Source: Piromyces finnis (taxonomy: Eukaryota > Neocallimastigomycota > Neocallimastigomycetes > Neocallimastigales > Neocallimastigaceae). Taken from it: DNA of 64,000 nt. Each line of letters opens with the position of its first letter. The stretch's first letter is position 1. Shown one piece after another: positions 1 to 11,979 of this stretch. The stretch lies in assembly GCA_002104945.1 (NCBI GenBank), contig MCFH01000047.1, forward strand, positions 372,001 through 436,000, given 5' to 3'. The notes beneath the pieces are model-generated. The model was not told the DNA's origin. It ran no database searches and was given only the letters and a program-made list of their open reading frames with translations. Both the position numbers and the translations under genes were made by a program.

Positions 1-421
1 TAAATAAACCATTGAAATAAAAAAGAGAATTTTTTTATTAATTCAAAAATTCAAATAATATTAATAAATCTAATTTACATGTTTTTTTTCTTTAGGGAAA
101 AAAAAAAATAAAAAAGATTGTATATAAATAGAGTTTATATACTTAATGTTTAAACAAGTTCACATAATTAAATTATCATAGTATATTTAATTATGATAAC
201 ATAATTATTTAAAAGAATTTTATTTTAATTAAAATAATGTATAATCATACAATAATAATTTTAAAAATTAAAATTTACAAATATATATACATATCTCTTT
301 AAAAATTTAATTTTAAAAAAGGAAAAAAGGTAATAATATTTTATCGCATAATATAGTATTCATTCAATCGTTTAATAAGAAAAATTACAATAAATTTGTT
401 AAAAGATTTTCAATTATTAAA
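1..421. other. Upstream region of the CH-domain gene
   Basis: Nearly pure A/T sequence with homopolymer runs and no usable reading frame. It lies directly before the first ATG of the plus-strand gene and presumably holds its promoter and 5' UTR. I see no recognisable core promoter motif; TATA-like strings are everywhere and not informative at this composition. Confidence 0.6.
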
Positions 422-3400
422 ATGGATAAAGAAGAATTAAGAGTATATCGTCGTCATACAAACTCAGAAACTTCAGAGTCACTTAAGAAAAATCTATCCA
501 ATGACTTATTATACAGAGAATGTTTAGAATTATCAAATATCATCTCTAGAGAAATTAAAGATATCATATATCAAGTTAGAAATCCAAAAAAATATCAAGT
601 TGATATCACTAAACCCGTTAGTAATATTTCAATTAAAGAAGAAAATACTAGTGATAAAGCAACTGACTCAATAAATTCATTAGGCACTACCCAATATAAA
701 TTTTATAAAAAAGAGCAAAATATTTCGTCTTTTGATATTAATGATGCAATCAAAAAGTTTAATAATGATTCTAAACAAAATATTACAAATTATGATACAA
801 AACTTTCAACCAAGAAAAATGGAGTATATAATTCGTATGCCTCAAGCCCATCCTTATTATCAATACTACCACATTCTTCTTCTTCAGAAAGTAAAATCAA
901 TAGTAATAGCATAAAGAATGTACCAACATTAATAGACGAAATAGAAGCTATCAATGAAAGTAATACAGAATATCATTACATAGATGATACTGAAAGAGAC
1001 AATAAAAATGACGAGGAAAAGGAAAATACTGATAGTGATAGTGGTTTACCACCTAAACTTCCAGATGATTACACCTCTTCCCTATCTTCTGCTTCCATTA
1101 CGTCATTAACATTATCACTTTCTACGGGTTCTTCTTTCAGTTCCAAATATAATAATCATAGAAAGAGAAGAAGTAAGTACTCCTCTGGAAGGTCCTCATT
1201 GTCACCATCTTCTTCTCCAGATGCCTCTTTTATAATTAAAAACGGTTATGACCTGTCAAAAGAATCATCTGAAAATAATTCAAACTCAATTTTAAGTATT
1301 ATTGATGAAGATGAAAGTAATATTGAAAATAATAAAAAAGATAAAGATGAATTTAGTAGTATTAGTCCAATTGAGAATGAAAATAATAGTGAAAGTAATG
1401 AAATAATAATTAATAATGTTATTAAAAAACTTGAAAACTCTCTCTATAATAAAGATGACGATCATCAAGACATCAATGAAAAAAATGACAATAATGATGT
1501 TACTACAAACACTGAAATTGAAATTGACAATACGAAAGAAATTGCAAATGATCTTGAAAATGACAATAATATCATTAATGAAAAGGATACCAATGAAATT
1601 GAAATTGATAATCATAATATAGTTGAAGAAAATGACAATGAAATTAAACCTAACAACCATATGATTGAAAACAACGATAACATTAATGAAATTGAAGCTG
1701 ACAACCATATGATTGAAAACAACGATAACATTAATGAAATTGAAATTGACAACCATAATATAGCTGAAAATGACAATGACATTAATGAAATTGAAATTGA
1801 CAACCATAATATAGTTGAAAATGACAATGATATTAATGAAATTGAAATGGATAATAACAAGGTTAAAAATGGCATTGAAAATAACAATGATATTGATGAA
1901 ATTGAAATAGATGATAATAATAATAATAATGTTAATGATAGAAATAGTACTAATAGCAATAATAAACTTGAGAATAAAAAAATCGAAAATGACTCTGAAA
2001 ATAAAAATGACATAAATATTACTGAAAATAATACAGACGACACTATTGGCAATTCCGTAACTGAAATTGAGCAAAAATTGAGTGAAATTTCATTAAAAAA
2101 TGATTCTAATAATGATGAAAATGATGAAAATACTCTACCCGAAAAATATTTAATCAATAAAGTTAGTGATATTGTTGAAAATAACGACAATAATAATGAA
2201 AAAAATATTATCATTGAAAATGAAGAAAGTCAAATGGAATCTAATGATACCATGATCAATGTGATACTAAATACCAATGAAAGCATACCCAAAGTATCAA
2301 TTGAAATAACAAAAGATATTGATAATAATGATGATGATGATGATGATGAGGTTGAGGTTGATATTGATAACACCAGCATTCATTCAAATTCAAATAGTAC
2401 TAATAGTTCAATGAATACCATGTTTAATCTTGATACCGAAGAAACATCCAGTATAAATACAGAATATCCAATTTATCATAAATCAGCAAGTAATACACCA
2501 ATGACACCAACCATAAAAGCCATTGCTTCACCAACACTTATACCAAAATATACACCAGGAATTTCAAATAGAAATTCGAATCCAAACTTTTCCTTACATA
2601 GTAGAAGACCATCATCTTCACTTTCAATGGAATCAAATTCACCCTCCTTCTTACCTGTCTATGTTGCAACTTCAAAGCTTCATCATAAGACGACTACTTC
2701 TTCTGATAAAACATTTAATAAACATCAAATATCATCCACAGCATCAAATAATTCAAAAAAATTAAATCGTTTATCCCTTGATTCTATTCCTGCTTCACCA
2801 AGACTTTCAAAATACAATTCAATGCCATCATCTCCAAGAACAAATCCGGCGAATAAGGTTGTAAAGCATCCACCTCCTGCACCTTCTAGCTATATGTCTT
2901 GTCGTCATACAAGATATTCCTCATTAAACGACAACGATTTAAAACTATTTAAACATAAATCCTCTTTCGAAAAGAATGAAATGGGTAGTGGTAATGCCTC
3001 TCCACGAATTCCAAGGTATCATTCCTTTAATAATAATCATTCAAAAATTCCTTTATCTCCTCAATTCTTAAGTAAGAGTCATTCAAGAACATTTTCAAAT
3101 TCTTCAAGCTCTTCTATGAGTTCATTACCACTTCCTCCTTCTTCTCTTCCATTTGAATCCTCTAATCCCACCAAAAATAGTATAATTCATAATAAAAGAA
3201 ATTCAACCTCTTCCATACCAATTCCTTCACCAAAATTAAGTTATACATCATCTAACGCGTCCACACCTGTATTTAGTAGTTATATTCCATCACCAAAATT
3301 AGTTAGCACGTTACCAAAAACAAAGTAAGTTTTTTTTTTTTTTTTTTTATTTATCACTTTTATACAAATAAAAAATAAATGATTTTAAAGAAAATGATGA

Positions 3401-3425
3401 TAATAAGACTAACGAACATGGTATT

Positions 3426-3456
<31 letters not shown>

Positions 3457-4622
3457 ATAAATAAATAAATAGTCATAGATTATATTCTAATATGAATTAC
3501 TCAACATCTGATATCTCAAAAAAGCCTGAATCCCACAGAAGAATTAAATCATATTCATTTACTAATCATACTAACAATTATAAAAATAACAATAACATAT
3601 CTTATGAGGATCAATTTAATACTAATTCTTTAATGCATTATAAAGATAATTATTCCAAAAAGGTATTATATATGAATGACCGAACCTAATTTTTTTATTA
3701 TTATTATTATTATTATAATAATTAATAATAACTGACCGATAGTATGGATTAATATTAAATTTTTAATAAAAATAATTTTTGATTCTACTCTCTTAGAATT
3801 ATCATGCCGCTCCTTCAGTCTCTAGTTTTAGTTCCTTTAGCTCCCAAAAAAGTACCGACATTAACGAAATGGTAAAAATACCATCACCCAATTTATATGA
3901 ATAATAATAATAAACTATTAAATATTTTTTTTATATAAATAAAAAACGATGCTTTACTAACTTTATTTAAAAAAAAAATAATAATAATTACTATAAATAG
4001 TTTAAGAAATATGAAAGAAGAAAAATTCGTGAAAAAGAAAAACAATACTTACAATGGATTAAAGAATGTCTTGAAGATTTTGGTGAAGATGATATTTATA
4101 TTGATGTTGAAAACGATCGTTTAAGTAATATTTTATCAGATGGTATTATTTTAGCCTATTTAATAGAGGTAACTCTTCTTTAAAAAAAATATATATATAT
4201 TTAAAATATATAGATAGATAGATTAATTTATATCTTTTCCTATTATTATAGTATTTATCAAACAGAAAAGTTGGCGACATCTATTATCACCCAAAAATTC
4301 GTCAAGACAAATATTATAATTTAAAGAAAGTATTTTATTTAATTAAAGATGAACTTTTTGTTCCTGCTAAAGCTACTGAATATGGTAAGTTTTAAATTTT
4401 AAATAAAAATTTATATATTTTTTTGATCGTACATCTTTTTTTTAAAAAAAAAAAAAATAATATAATTAATTTTTTCTTCTTTTTTTTTTTTTATTATTAT
4501 TATATAATTATTATTATTATTTTAAAATAGATGTTGAATGTGGTGATTTATCAGCTATTTTGTCATTATTAGGACAATTGAAAGATCATTACCATCGTAT
4601 GGACATGAAAGAACCAGTTTAA
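422..4622 (+). CDS. Asn/Ser-rich protein with C-terminal calponin-homology-like domain
   Basis: Six exons join in phase: 422-3324, 3479-3662, 3797-3871, 4001-4168, 4252-4384 and 4531-4622, giving about 1184 residues. All five introns are GT...AG and 80-155 nt long. Residues 1 to about 1050 are low complexity: Ser/Thr/Asn/Asp-rich, with acidic repeats at about 390-487 and a Ser/Pro-rich part at about 690-970. Residues about 1070-1176 form the only clear globular domain. It opens QWIKECLEDF, followed by LSDGIILAYLIE, the typical CH helix with bulky aliphatics, then an NLKKVFYLIKDEL helix and a closing DLSAILSLLGQL helix. CH domains bind actin, or microtubules in the EB1/NDC80/CLAMP style; I cannot tell which from sequence. 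Two SxIP tetrapeptides (residues 874-877 and 930-933) in a basic Ser/Pro context could be EB1-binding sites. The gene is convergent with the snRNP gene downstream. Orthology is unknown. Confidence 0.8.
1590..1880 (+). repeat. Degenerate in-frame coding repeats
   Basis: This stretch encodes about six imperfect copies of a unit of about 16 residues like NDINEIEIDNHNIVEN (residues about 390-487 of the CH-domain protein). Several neighbouring units are almost identical in DNA (for example 1663-1708 and 1709-1754), which suggests recent slippage or unequal exchange. Each unit is strongly acidic and alternates hydrophobic Ile with Asp/Glu/Asn. No function can be assigned. Confidence 0.8.
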
Positions 4623-5414
4623 ATTAAATTAATTGTTCCGTATTTTTTAAAAATTTTTTTTTTTTTTTTTTTTTTTTAATTTTATCCTTTTATAATTTTT
4701 ATTTATATAACTTAACCAATTCATATTTAAAAAAAAAAAAAAAAAAATCATCCTTTTATTTATTTTATTCATTAATATTGCTCATGACCATTAAAAAAAA
4801 AAAGTAAAAATAGTTTTATATATTCTTAATGAACCTATTTATAAAAATATATATATATAATATTTTTATTTCATTCATTTTTAAATATCATCCCAAATTT
4901 TCCAAAAAAAAAAAAATCTATTATATTTTTACAAAAAAAAAAAAAAAATAACAATTATAATAACTTCTTTTTTATTTATAATGATTATAAATACAATCAT
5001 TCTTACAAAAAAAAAAAAAAAAAAAATTGTAAATACTTTTTCATGCATGTTTTTAATAGTAATTTCATTCATTATATGATAATAATTAATAATAATAATA
5101 AAATATCCCTTATTATTATTATTAAAATAAAAAAAAAAAAAAAAAAAAAAAAAAATACTAAATAAAAAAGAACCCCCTTATTATTAAAACATTAATACTT
5201 TTTTCAATTACAATTACTTTTTCTATTCCACTACAATTTCTATCAATACCATGAACATCATGAATATAAAAATGATATATGATGTGTTATTTTAAAATAC
5301 TTTTTTTTTTTTTTTTATTTTTATTGTTTAATTTTTATTCATTATAATTTTATATATATAGAATTATAACAGCAAATTCTTAATGATAATTGTATTCGTT
5401 GCTGTTTCCTTTTT

Positions 5415-5450
<36 letters not shown>

Positions 5451-5762
5451 CTTAAAAAATAATTAAAAAAAAAAAATAAGTAAATCAAATGAAGAAAAAA
5501 AAAAAAAAAAAAAAAAAAAAAGAATATAAATGAAGTAAATACATAGATGATAATAATAATGATATATAAGGATATTTATTTTTTCTTTGTTATATATAAA
5601 TAATTATTATCATCAAAAATAGGTTATTATTGTGTGTTTAATTTGTTTGATTATTTATATATTACTTTTAATACACCTTATGTTATATAAGGTGATATTA
5701 AACAATGGTAAGAAAATAATACTTAATTATATATATTTAAAAAAAAAAAAAAGAATTAAAAT
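4623..5762. other. Convergent 3' intergenic region
   Basis: This lies between the stop codons of the CH-domain gene (plus) and the snRNP gene (minus). It holds only A/T homopolymers, including a run of about 35 T near 5417-5450 and A runs near 5130 and 5490, plus scattered TAT and ATT repeats. I see no coding sequence. Both transcripts presumably end here. Confidence 0.6.
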
Positions 5763-6539
5763 TTAAATCTTGGCAAATTCAACCTTCATAGCATTAGTTG
5801 GAGTTATATTGAATCCGTCTAAAACCTTTAATGCTGTTTGAGCTTGTAATTCATTTTCATATTCAGCAAAAGCAATATCTGGTTTTCCAGGTACAAGTCT
5901 AATTTCCTTAAATCCTGGATATTGAACAAAAAGATAAGATAACATTTTTTCGGTAATATCCATTGGTAAATTTTGTAAAAATAAAATACGGTTTGGAATA
6001 ACATTTTCTTCTTCTTCTTTTTCACTACTTTCATTGTCATTATCTGAATTTTTGTTTTAGTGTATTATTATGGTTATATATATATATATATATATTATTT
6101 TTTTAATTATTATTATTATTATAATATAAATATTATAGATATAAATTTTATAGTATATGATTTTTAATATAGATTTCTTTAACTATAAATAGGAATATTT
6201 AATAATTATAAAATTAAAAAAAAATATATTACCATCTGTTTTATCAAGAGCCATTTTTTTATTGCTTTGATCATCTTCTTCATGTTCTCTTTTCTTTGAA
6301 ATAGTAGTAACACCTTGTGAGAATTTTGATTCTGAAAACATTTGTGAATATATTGATTGTGTGTTAGATTCATCTAACTTGTATTCTCCATCTAATACAT
6401 TTAATTTATTTGATCTTGTCTTGGCATAATCTATTTTCTTTTTTTTTTATATAAATAAATATTTGTTAAAAAAAAAAAGTTCACATTACATTGAGTTTAA
6501 ATGATATAAAATAAAATAGTTTCTATTGAGATATTTTAA

Positions 6540-6575
<36 letters not shown>

Positions 6576-7391
6576 TTTTCATTATCATTGTTATTATTAT
6601 CATTATCAATTATCATTTCTTTTTTAATTTTCATTATTGTCAATCATTAAATTCCTTCTTTATTAATATGGAATTTAATTTAAAATCTTGTACAATGAAA
6701 CACATAACTAACTCAATTGATAGATAGATATATAATTGTTTTTCCATTGTTTAAAATATATATTAAAAAATATTAAAAAAAATAAATAAATAAATAAATA
6801 TATACTATTGGTTTATCAAATAATGGGAATCCTTGTAAAGATCTCATTGCTTTTGTAGCTTCTGTAATTTCTCTATATACAATAAATGCTTGTCCACGCA
6901 TTTTTATAGTTTTTAATGCAACAACATCAACTACTCTTCCATATTGTGAAAATAAATAATATAATGCTTTCCGTAGTTCTATATTGATGAGTATATATAT
7001 ATTAAATGTAATAATAAATACAATAAGAATGAATAGGGTGAGAAAGTTAAAATATATTGGTATAAATTTCTTTATAATTATTAAGAATTTATAATATTAA
7101 TAAAAATCCCCAATTTGAATTTCAAATTCAAAATTTCATAACTTTATAATTTACAAATTAAATACATTTAAAGATTCGCCAAAAAAAAATAAAGGGAAAA
7201 ATTCTGAATATCATATTACAATATTGATAGAATAGGAATGAACCATTTCTACATAATATCATTGATGTTTCTTATTTTATATTCTTTACAATAAAATTAT
7301 ATTTTTATATTTTATTATATTAACCTTCTTTCTGTATTTTTTCATTTAAATTATTAACGTATAAAGTTTTATTTGGTGGAATGGATGACAT
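5763..7391 (-). CDS. SNRPA/SNRPB2: U1A/U2B''-type spliceosomal snRNP protein (two RRMs)
   Basis: Four exons on the minus strand: 7391-7325, 6978-6806, 6437-6233 and 6043-5763, giving 241 residues with all junctions in phase. RRM1 (about residues 8-85) starts [14 protein letters not shown] (RNP2) and carries RGQAFIVY (RNP1), ending [16 protein letters not shown], the usual U1A/U2B'' end of the first domain. RRM2 (about 168-241) has [17 protein letters not shown], then FPGF-like [17 protein letters not shown] and a final KVEFAKI, the signature of the U1A/U2B'' C-terminal RRM. The 80-residue linker is acidic, Lys-rich and lacks the Pro-rich stretch of human U1A. The length is therefore closer to U2B'' or to the single fly SNF protein that serves both U1 and U2 snRNPs. 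Expected role: binding U1 and/or U2 snRNA stem-loops in the nucleus. The exon 3 acceptor at 6439-6438 was chosen because it restores the conserved K-I-D-Y-A-K-T end of RRM1. Confidence 0.93.
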
Positions 7392-8480
7392 GATTATCAA
7401 TTTATTTTATAATAATAATAAATCGTGTATAACTAAACACACTTTTTTTTTTATCAACTATTTAATTAATTAAATTTTTTGGTTATTAAAAAATTTACAA
7501 AAATTTTATATATTTATAAAATGATTGGTTTGTATTACTGTATGTATTATAATATTATATACATTTACATTAAAAAAGATTTTCAGGAAATCTAAATATT
7601 TTTTTTTTATTGTTAAGCAATAGACGCGATAGACTTCAACCAAGGACATTGACAATTTAACCTTTTAAAAAATATTGAATTATATTCTTTTTTACCATAA
7701 TAAAATAAGCTTTTATTCCAATTGTGTTTATTTTATTTAAAAATCTATTATTGCTGAAAATAAATAAATCCTTAATAACTCTTTAATAGTTTATTTTTTG
7801 TATATTAAATATACATTCGTTTTTCTTTTTTTTTTTTTTTTTATTAAAAATAATTCTAATTTTTTAATACTCTTCCTTTTATAGCATACTAAACTAATAT
7901 ATTTACATATTTACACCAAAATAATTAATTATTTTTTGAAATAGACTAGTTCCAGTCATACAATTCATTGGGATAATATTTAATATTCAATTTTAATAAA
8001 GATATTCAATAATTTTTTTATTCATCAATATATATAAAAATGAAAACTAAGGAAAGAATATTTTAAAATTAAAATAATTTAGTTTATTAAAAGTAAGGTT
8101 TTTAATATACTTTCTTTTGTTAAAATATAAATTAAAATATTGTGATTTTACAAAGATTTCAGTTATATTCTCATTTTGTTTAATTTTTTATCTTTTAAAT
8201 AGCAACCGCCCTTAAAAAAATAAAATAAATTTTTTTTTTTCATTCCAACAATGAAATAAATTTTACAACAATTATTAAAGATAATCAAAAATATAATTAG
8301 AAATTAATTTGAATTAAAAATGAGAATACTCCATTCAAATGAATCTCGAATCTCTTTTTTCTTAAAGAATGAGAATAAAAGAAGGATTACACTATTTTAT
8401 TAGTATATAGGTTTCTAATTCATTATTAGAATAAAAGTTTATTAATTATTTATTCTAATATATTCATATATTTTACTCTT
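7392..8480. other. Intergenic region upstream of the snRNP gene
   Basis: A/T-rich sequence with no open reading frame worth calling. It should contain the minus-strand promoter of the snRNP gene near 7392-7600. A short less AT-biased patch around 7618-7660 has no recognisable identity. I see nothing else. Confidence 0.5.
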
Positions 8481-8509
8481 TTTATCTATTTATTTATTTA
8501 TTTATCTAT

Positions 8510-8540
<31 letters not shown>

Positions 8541-8585
8541 TCTATTTATTTATCTATTTATTTATTTACTTATCTATTTATCTAT

Positions 8586-8620
<35 letters not shown>

Positions 8621-8637
8621 TCTATTTATTTATCTAT

Positions 8638-8680
<43 letters not shown>

Positions 8681-8741
8681 TCTATTTATTTATCTATTTA
8701 TTTATTTATTTATCTATTTATTTATTTATTTATTTATCTAT

Positions 8742-8780
<39 letters not shown>

Positions 8781-8837
8781 TCTATTTATCTATTTATTTA
8801 TTTATTTATTTATTTATTTATCTATTTATTTATCTAT

Positions 8838-8884
<47 letters not shown>

Positions 8885-8949
8885 TCTATTTATTTATTTA
8901 TCTATTTATTTATCTATTTATTTATTTATTTATTTATTTATTTATCTAT

Positions 8950-8980
<31 letters not shown>

Positions 8981-9002
8981 TTATTTATTTATCTATTTAT
9001 TT

Positions 9003-9062
<60 letters not shown>

Positions 9063-9090
9063 TTATTTATTTATCTATTTATTTATCTAT

Positions 9091-9160
<70 letters not shown>

Positions 9161-9197
9161 TCTATTTATTTATCTATTTATTTATTTATTTATCTAT

Positions 9198-9268
<71 letters not shown>

Positions 9269-9273
9269 TCTAT

Positions 9274-9316
<43 letters not shown>

Positions 9317-9321
9317 TCTAT

Positions 9322-9356
<35 letters not shown>

Positions 9357-9405
9357 TCTATTTATTTATCTATTTATTTATTTATTTATTTATTTATTTA
9401 TCTAT

Positions 9406-9440
<35 letters not shown>

Positions 9441-9477
9441 TCTATTTATTTATTTATTTATTTATCTATTTATCTAT

Positions 9478-9508
<31 letters not shown>

Positions 9509-9533
9509 TCTATTTATTTATTTATTTATCTAT

Positions 9534-9572
<39 letters not shown>

Positions 9573-9680
9573 TCTATTTATTTATCTATTTATTTATTTA
9601 TTTATTTATCTATTTATCTATTTATTTATTTATTTATTTATTTATTTATTTGTTTGTTTGTTTGTTTGTTTGTTTGTTTA
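8481..9680. repeat. 1.2 kb TTTA/TCTA tetranucleotide array
   Basis: About 300 units of a 4 bp repeat. The base unit is TTTA, with single-base TCTA variants scattered throughout, often as pairs 12 bp apart. Near 8983-9005, 9062 and 9120 one base is lost (ATTATTTA), which shifts the register. The 3' end changes to seven TTTG units (9651-9677) before unique sequence resumes. There is no dyad symmetry, no spacer structure and no coding potential that is not simply the repeat read in frame. Arrays of this size are prone to assembly compression, so the true length may differ. Confidence 0.97.
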
Positions 9681-11979
9681 TTAAATATATAATTATTATT
9701 TATTATTGTGGTAGGTAGAGTGACATTTTTTTATTTATTAGGTCATAGAGGTCATAGATTAAAAATAAATAAATATTAATATATATTATATTGAAAGAGT
9801 CACTTGTAATATAAATTTTTATTTTTCATTTAAATATATTAATTGGAGTATATTGTTACTATATATAATATATATATTATTTTATTATTGAATGGAATAC
9901 TATTTTTTTTGTCAATTAAAATTTTTAAAAAAAATTGAGATAATTCTATTTCATTATATTGTAATAAATGGGAAAACATATTTAGAATTAATAAATATAT
10001 GGCTGAATGAAATTCAATATATTAATTTATAACTTTAATAAATATAATTTTCTCTTATGAAATCTATAAATATTTAAAGAAACGATGAAAAATAATATAT
10101 GATATAATATATGATACGATATAAAAAAATTAATGATACCATATAATAATTATTATATTGAATTGAATTTAACCAATAAATAAAAAAAAGTTTAAAATTT
10201 CTTTTTTATTTATTATTATATAATTTATATAATATATATAAATATATATAAAATATATAATATAATATTAATAACTATTAATATTTATTAATAAACATTA
10301 AATAAGAAGAACAGTTCTTATCCTATGCTATGTCATACTATGGAACTTTTATAAATATAAAAACTCTATATTAAAAAAAAAAGTCAAATAGGTAGTGGTG
10401 TTAAGACGCTTATTTTTTTTTTATTAATTATACACCCAATACTTTAATAGTTCTAAAAAAAAATAAAGATTTTTATTATTAATAAAAGAATAATTTGTTA
10501 AGGATTAGGTAGATTTTCATCTAGATGATTAAATATAGATTATTAGAGCGATTTTTTAGTCTGTCTTTTTTAATAATTTTAATTTATAAGATTTTTTATT
10601 TTTGATGTTATTAATTATTGATAATTAAAGATTATAATTATATCTTATTATAACCTATTAAAAAAAAAATACAAAAATTACATAATATATATCTATTATG
10701 GTTAACAAAAAAAAATTTTTTTTTTTCTCTTTTTATTAATTTTTTAAAAAATAAAAAAAAAAAAAAGTTAACCTATTTAAAATATAAAAGTCATCAAAAT
10801 CATAATTTAAAAAAAAACATAAATTTTAACGAAATTAAAAGATTTAAAATACCCACCCTACTATTTTTTTTATAAATAATAAATATTTAAACTTTAAAAA
10901 AAGAAATAATATTAAGAAATAATATTAAATAATAATTGAAATAAAAACAACAAAATAACATACCTTTATCATAGTATAAAATCAAAAATACAATTCATCT
11001 TTTCATATATTTTTCTTAAAAAAATATATCATCTTAAATCAACAACATTGTTATTTTATTTATTTATTTCATCATAGTTTAAAAATTTTCTAATTTCACA
11101 TAAATATATATTAAAAATAATCACATAATTTATTTATAAAAAGTAAAAATAGCTATTCATAAATAAAACGTATGTTCTAAAATATTAATTTTGTATATAT
11201 AAGAATTTATTTAGTTTTGTTATTTAAAAGAAAAAAAAAAGTAAAAAAAAAATAATCAAAAGTTATAGTTTATTAAAGATATATTTATAAAAGAAATTCA
11301 TTTATAAAATATTCAATATTCTTTTTTTTTTTTTTTTTTATAAATGAAAAGTAGTAAATATATATCAGAAAATAATAATTTAATGTAATCCAAATTATTC
11401 TATGAATTTTAATATAAAAAAATTTAAATAGTCGCAATTATTTAATATAAAAAAAAAGTTAAATTAGTTAATATAAAAAAGCTATTTTTTATTATTTTCA
11501 AAATATCGAGTTTTAAAAGCATATTTAAAAATATTTGATTAAAGTAGGATTTAAAATACGATTTAAAACAGAAAATATTGAAAATTAATAAGAGAAAAAA
11601 CTAATATAATAATTTTAAAGTATTTTTTTTTCATATTTTATTTTTTAAAAAAAAAAGAATAATAATACTTCACAAGGTAAACTAATATATAAAGATATTT
11701 CTGTAAAAATATATATATATTAAATATTCCTTATCCTATTTTTTATAATATATAAACTGAACCACAAAATGCAATAATAAAATATGCTTAAATAATTATT
11801 TATCAAATAATAATACTTTAGTTTATTAATAAAATAAAAGTAAAATAATGAAAATAAGTCTAATCTAATAATACTAATCAAAACAAGTAAATTTTTTCGT
11901 ATTTCAGAACTTTATTAAAAGCAAATTTTTTTCGCGTTATTATTTTTTTATATTTTTTTTTTTTTTGAAAATAAATAAT
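9681..11979. other. Gene-poor A/T-rich region upstream of the Asn-rich protein gene
   Basis: 2.3 kb with no credible exon on either strand: all frames close quickly and base composition is uniformly A/T. The last few hundred bases should hold the promoter and 5' UTR of the plus-strand gene that starts at 11980. I see no RNA gene or mobile element here. Confidence 0.5.

Noticed and set aside
1292-2214. Two long minus-strand frames of 200-260 codons
   Set aside because: They are the complement of the acidic Asn-rich coding repeats of the CH-domain gene and encode only Ile/Phe/Asn or Ser/Leu strings.
8481-9680. CRISPR array or coding region
   Set aside because: The units are contiguous 4 bp repeats without spacers, and any open frame is only the repeat itself.
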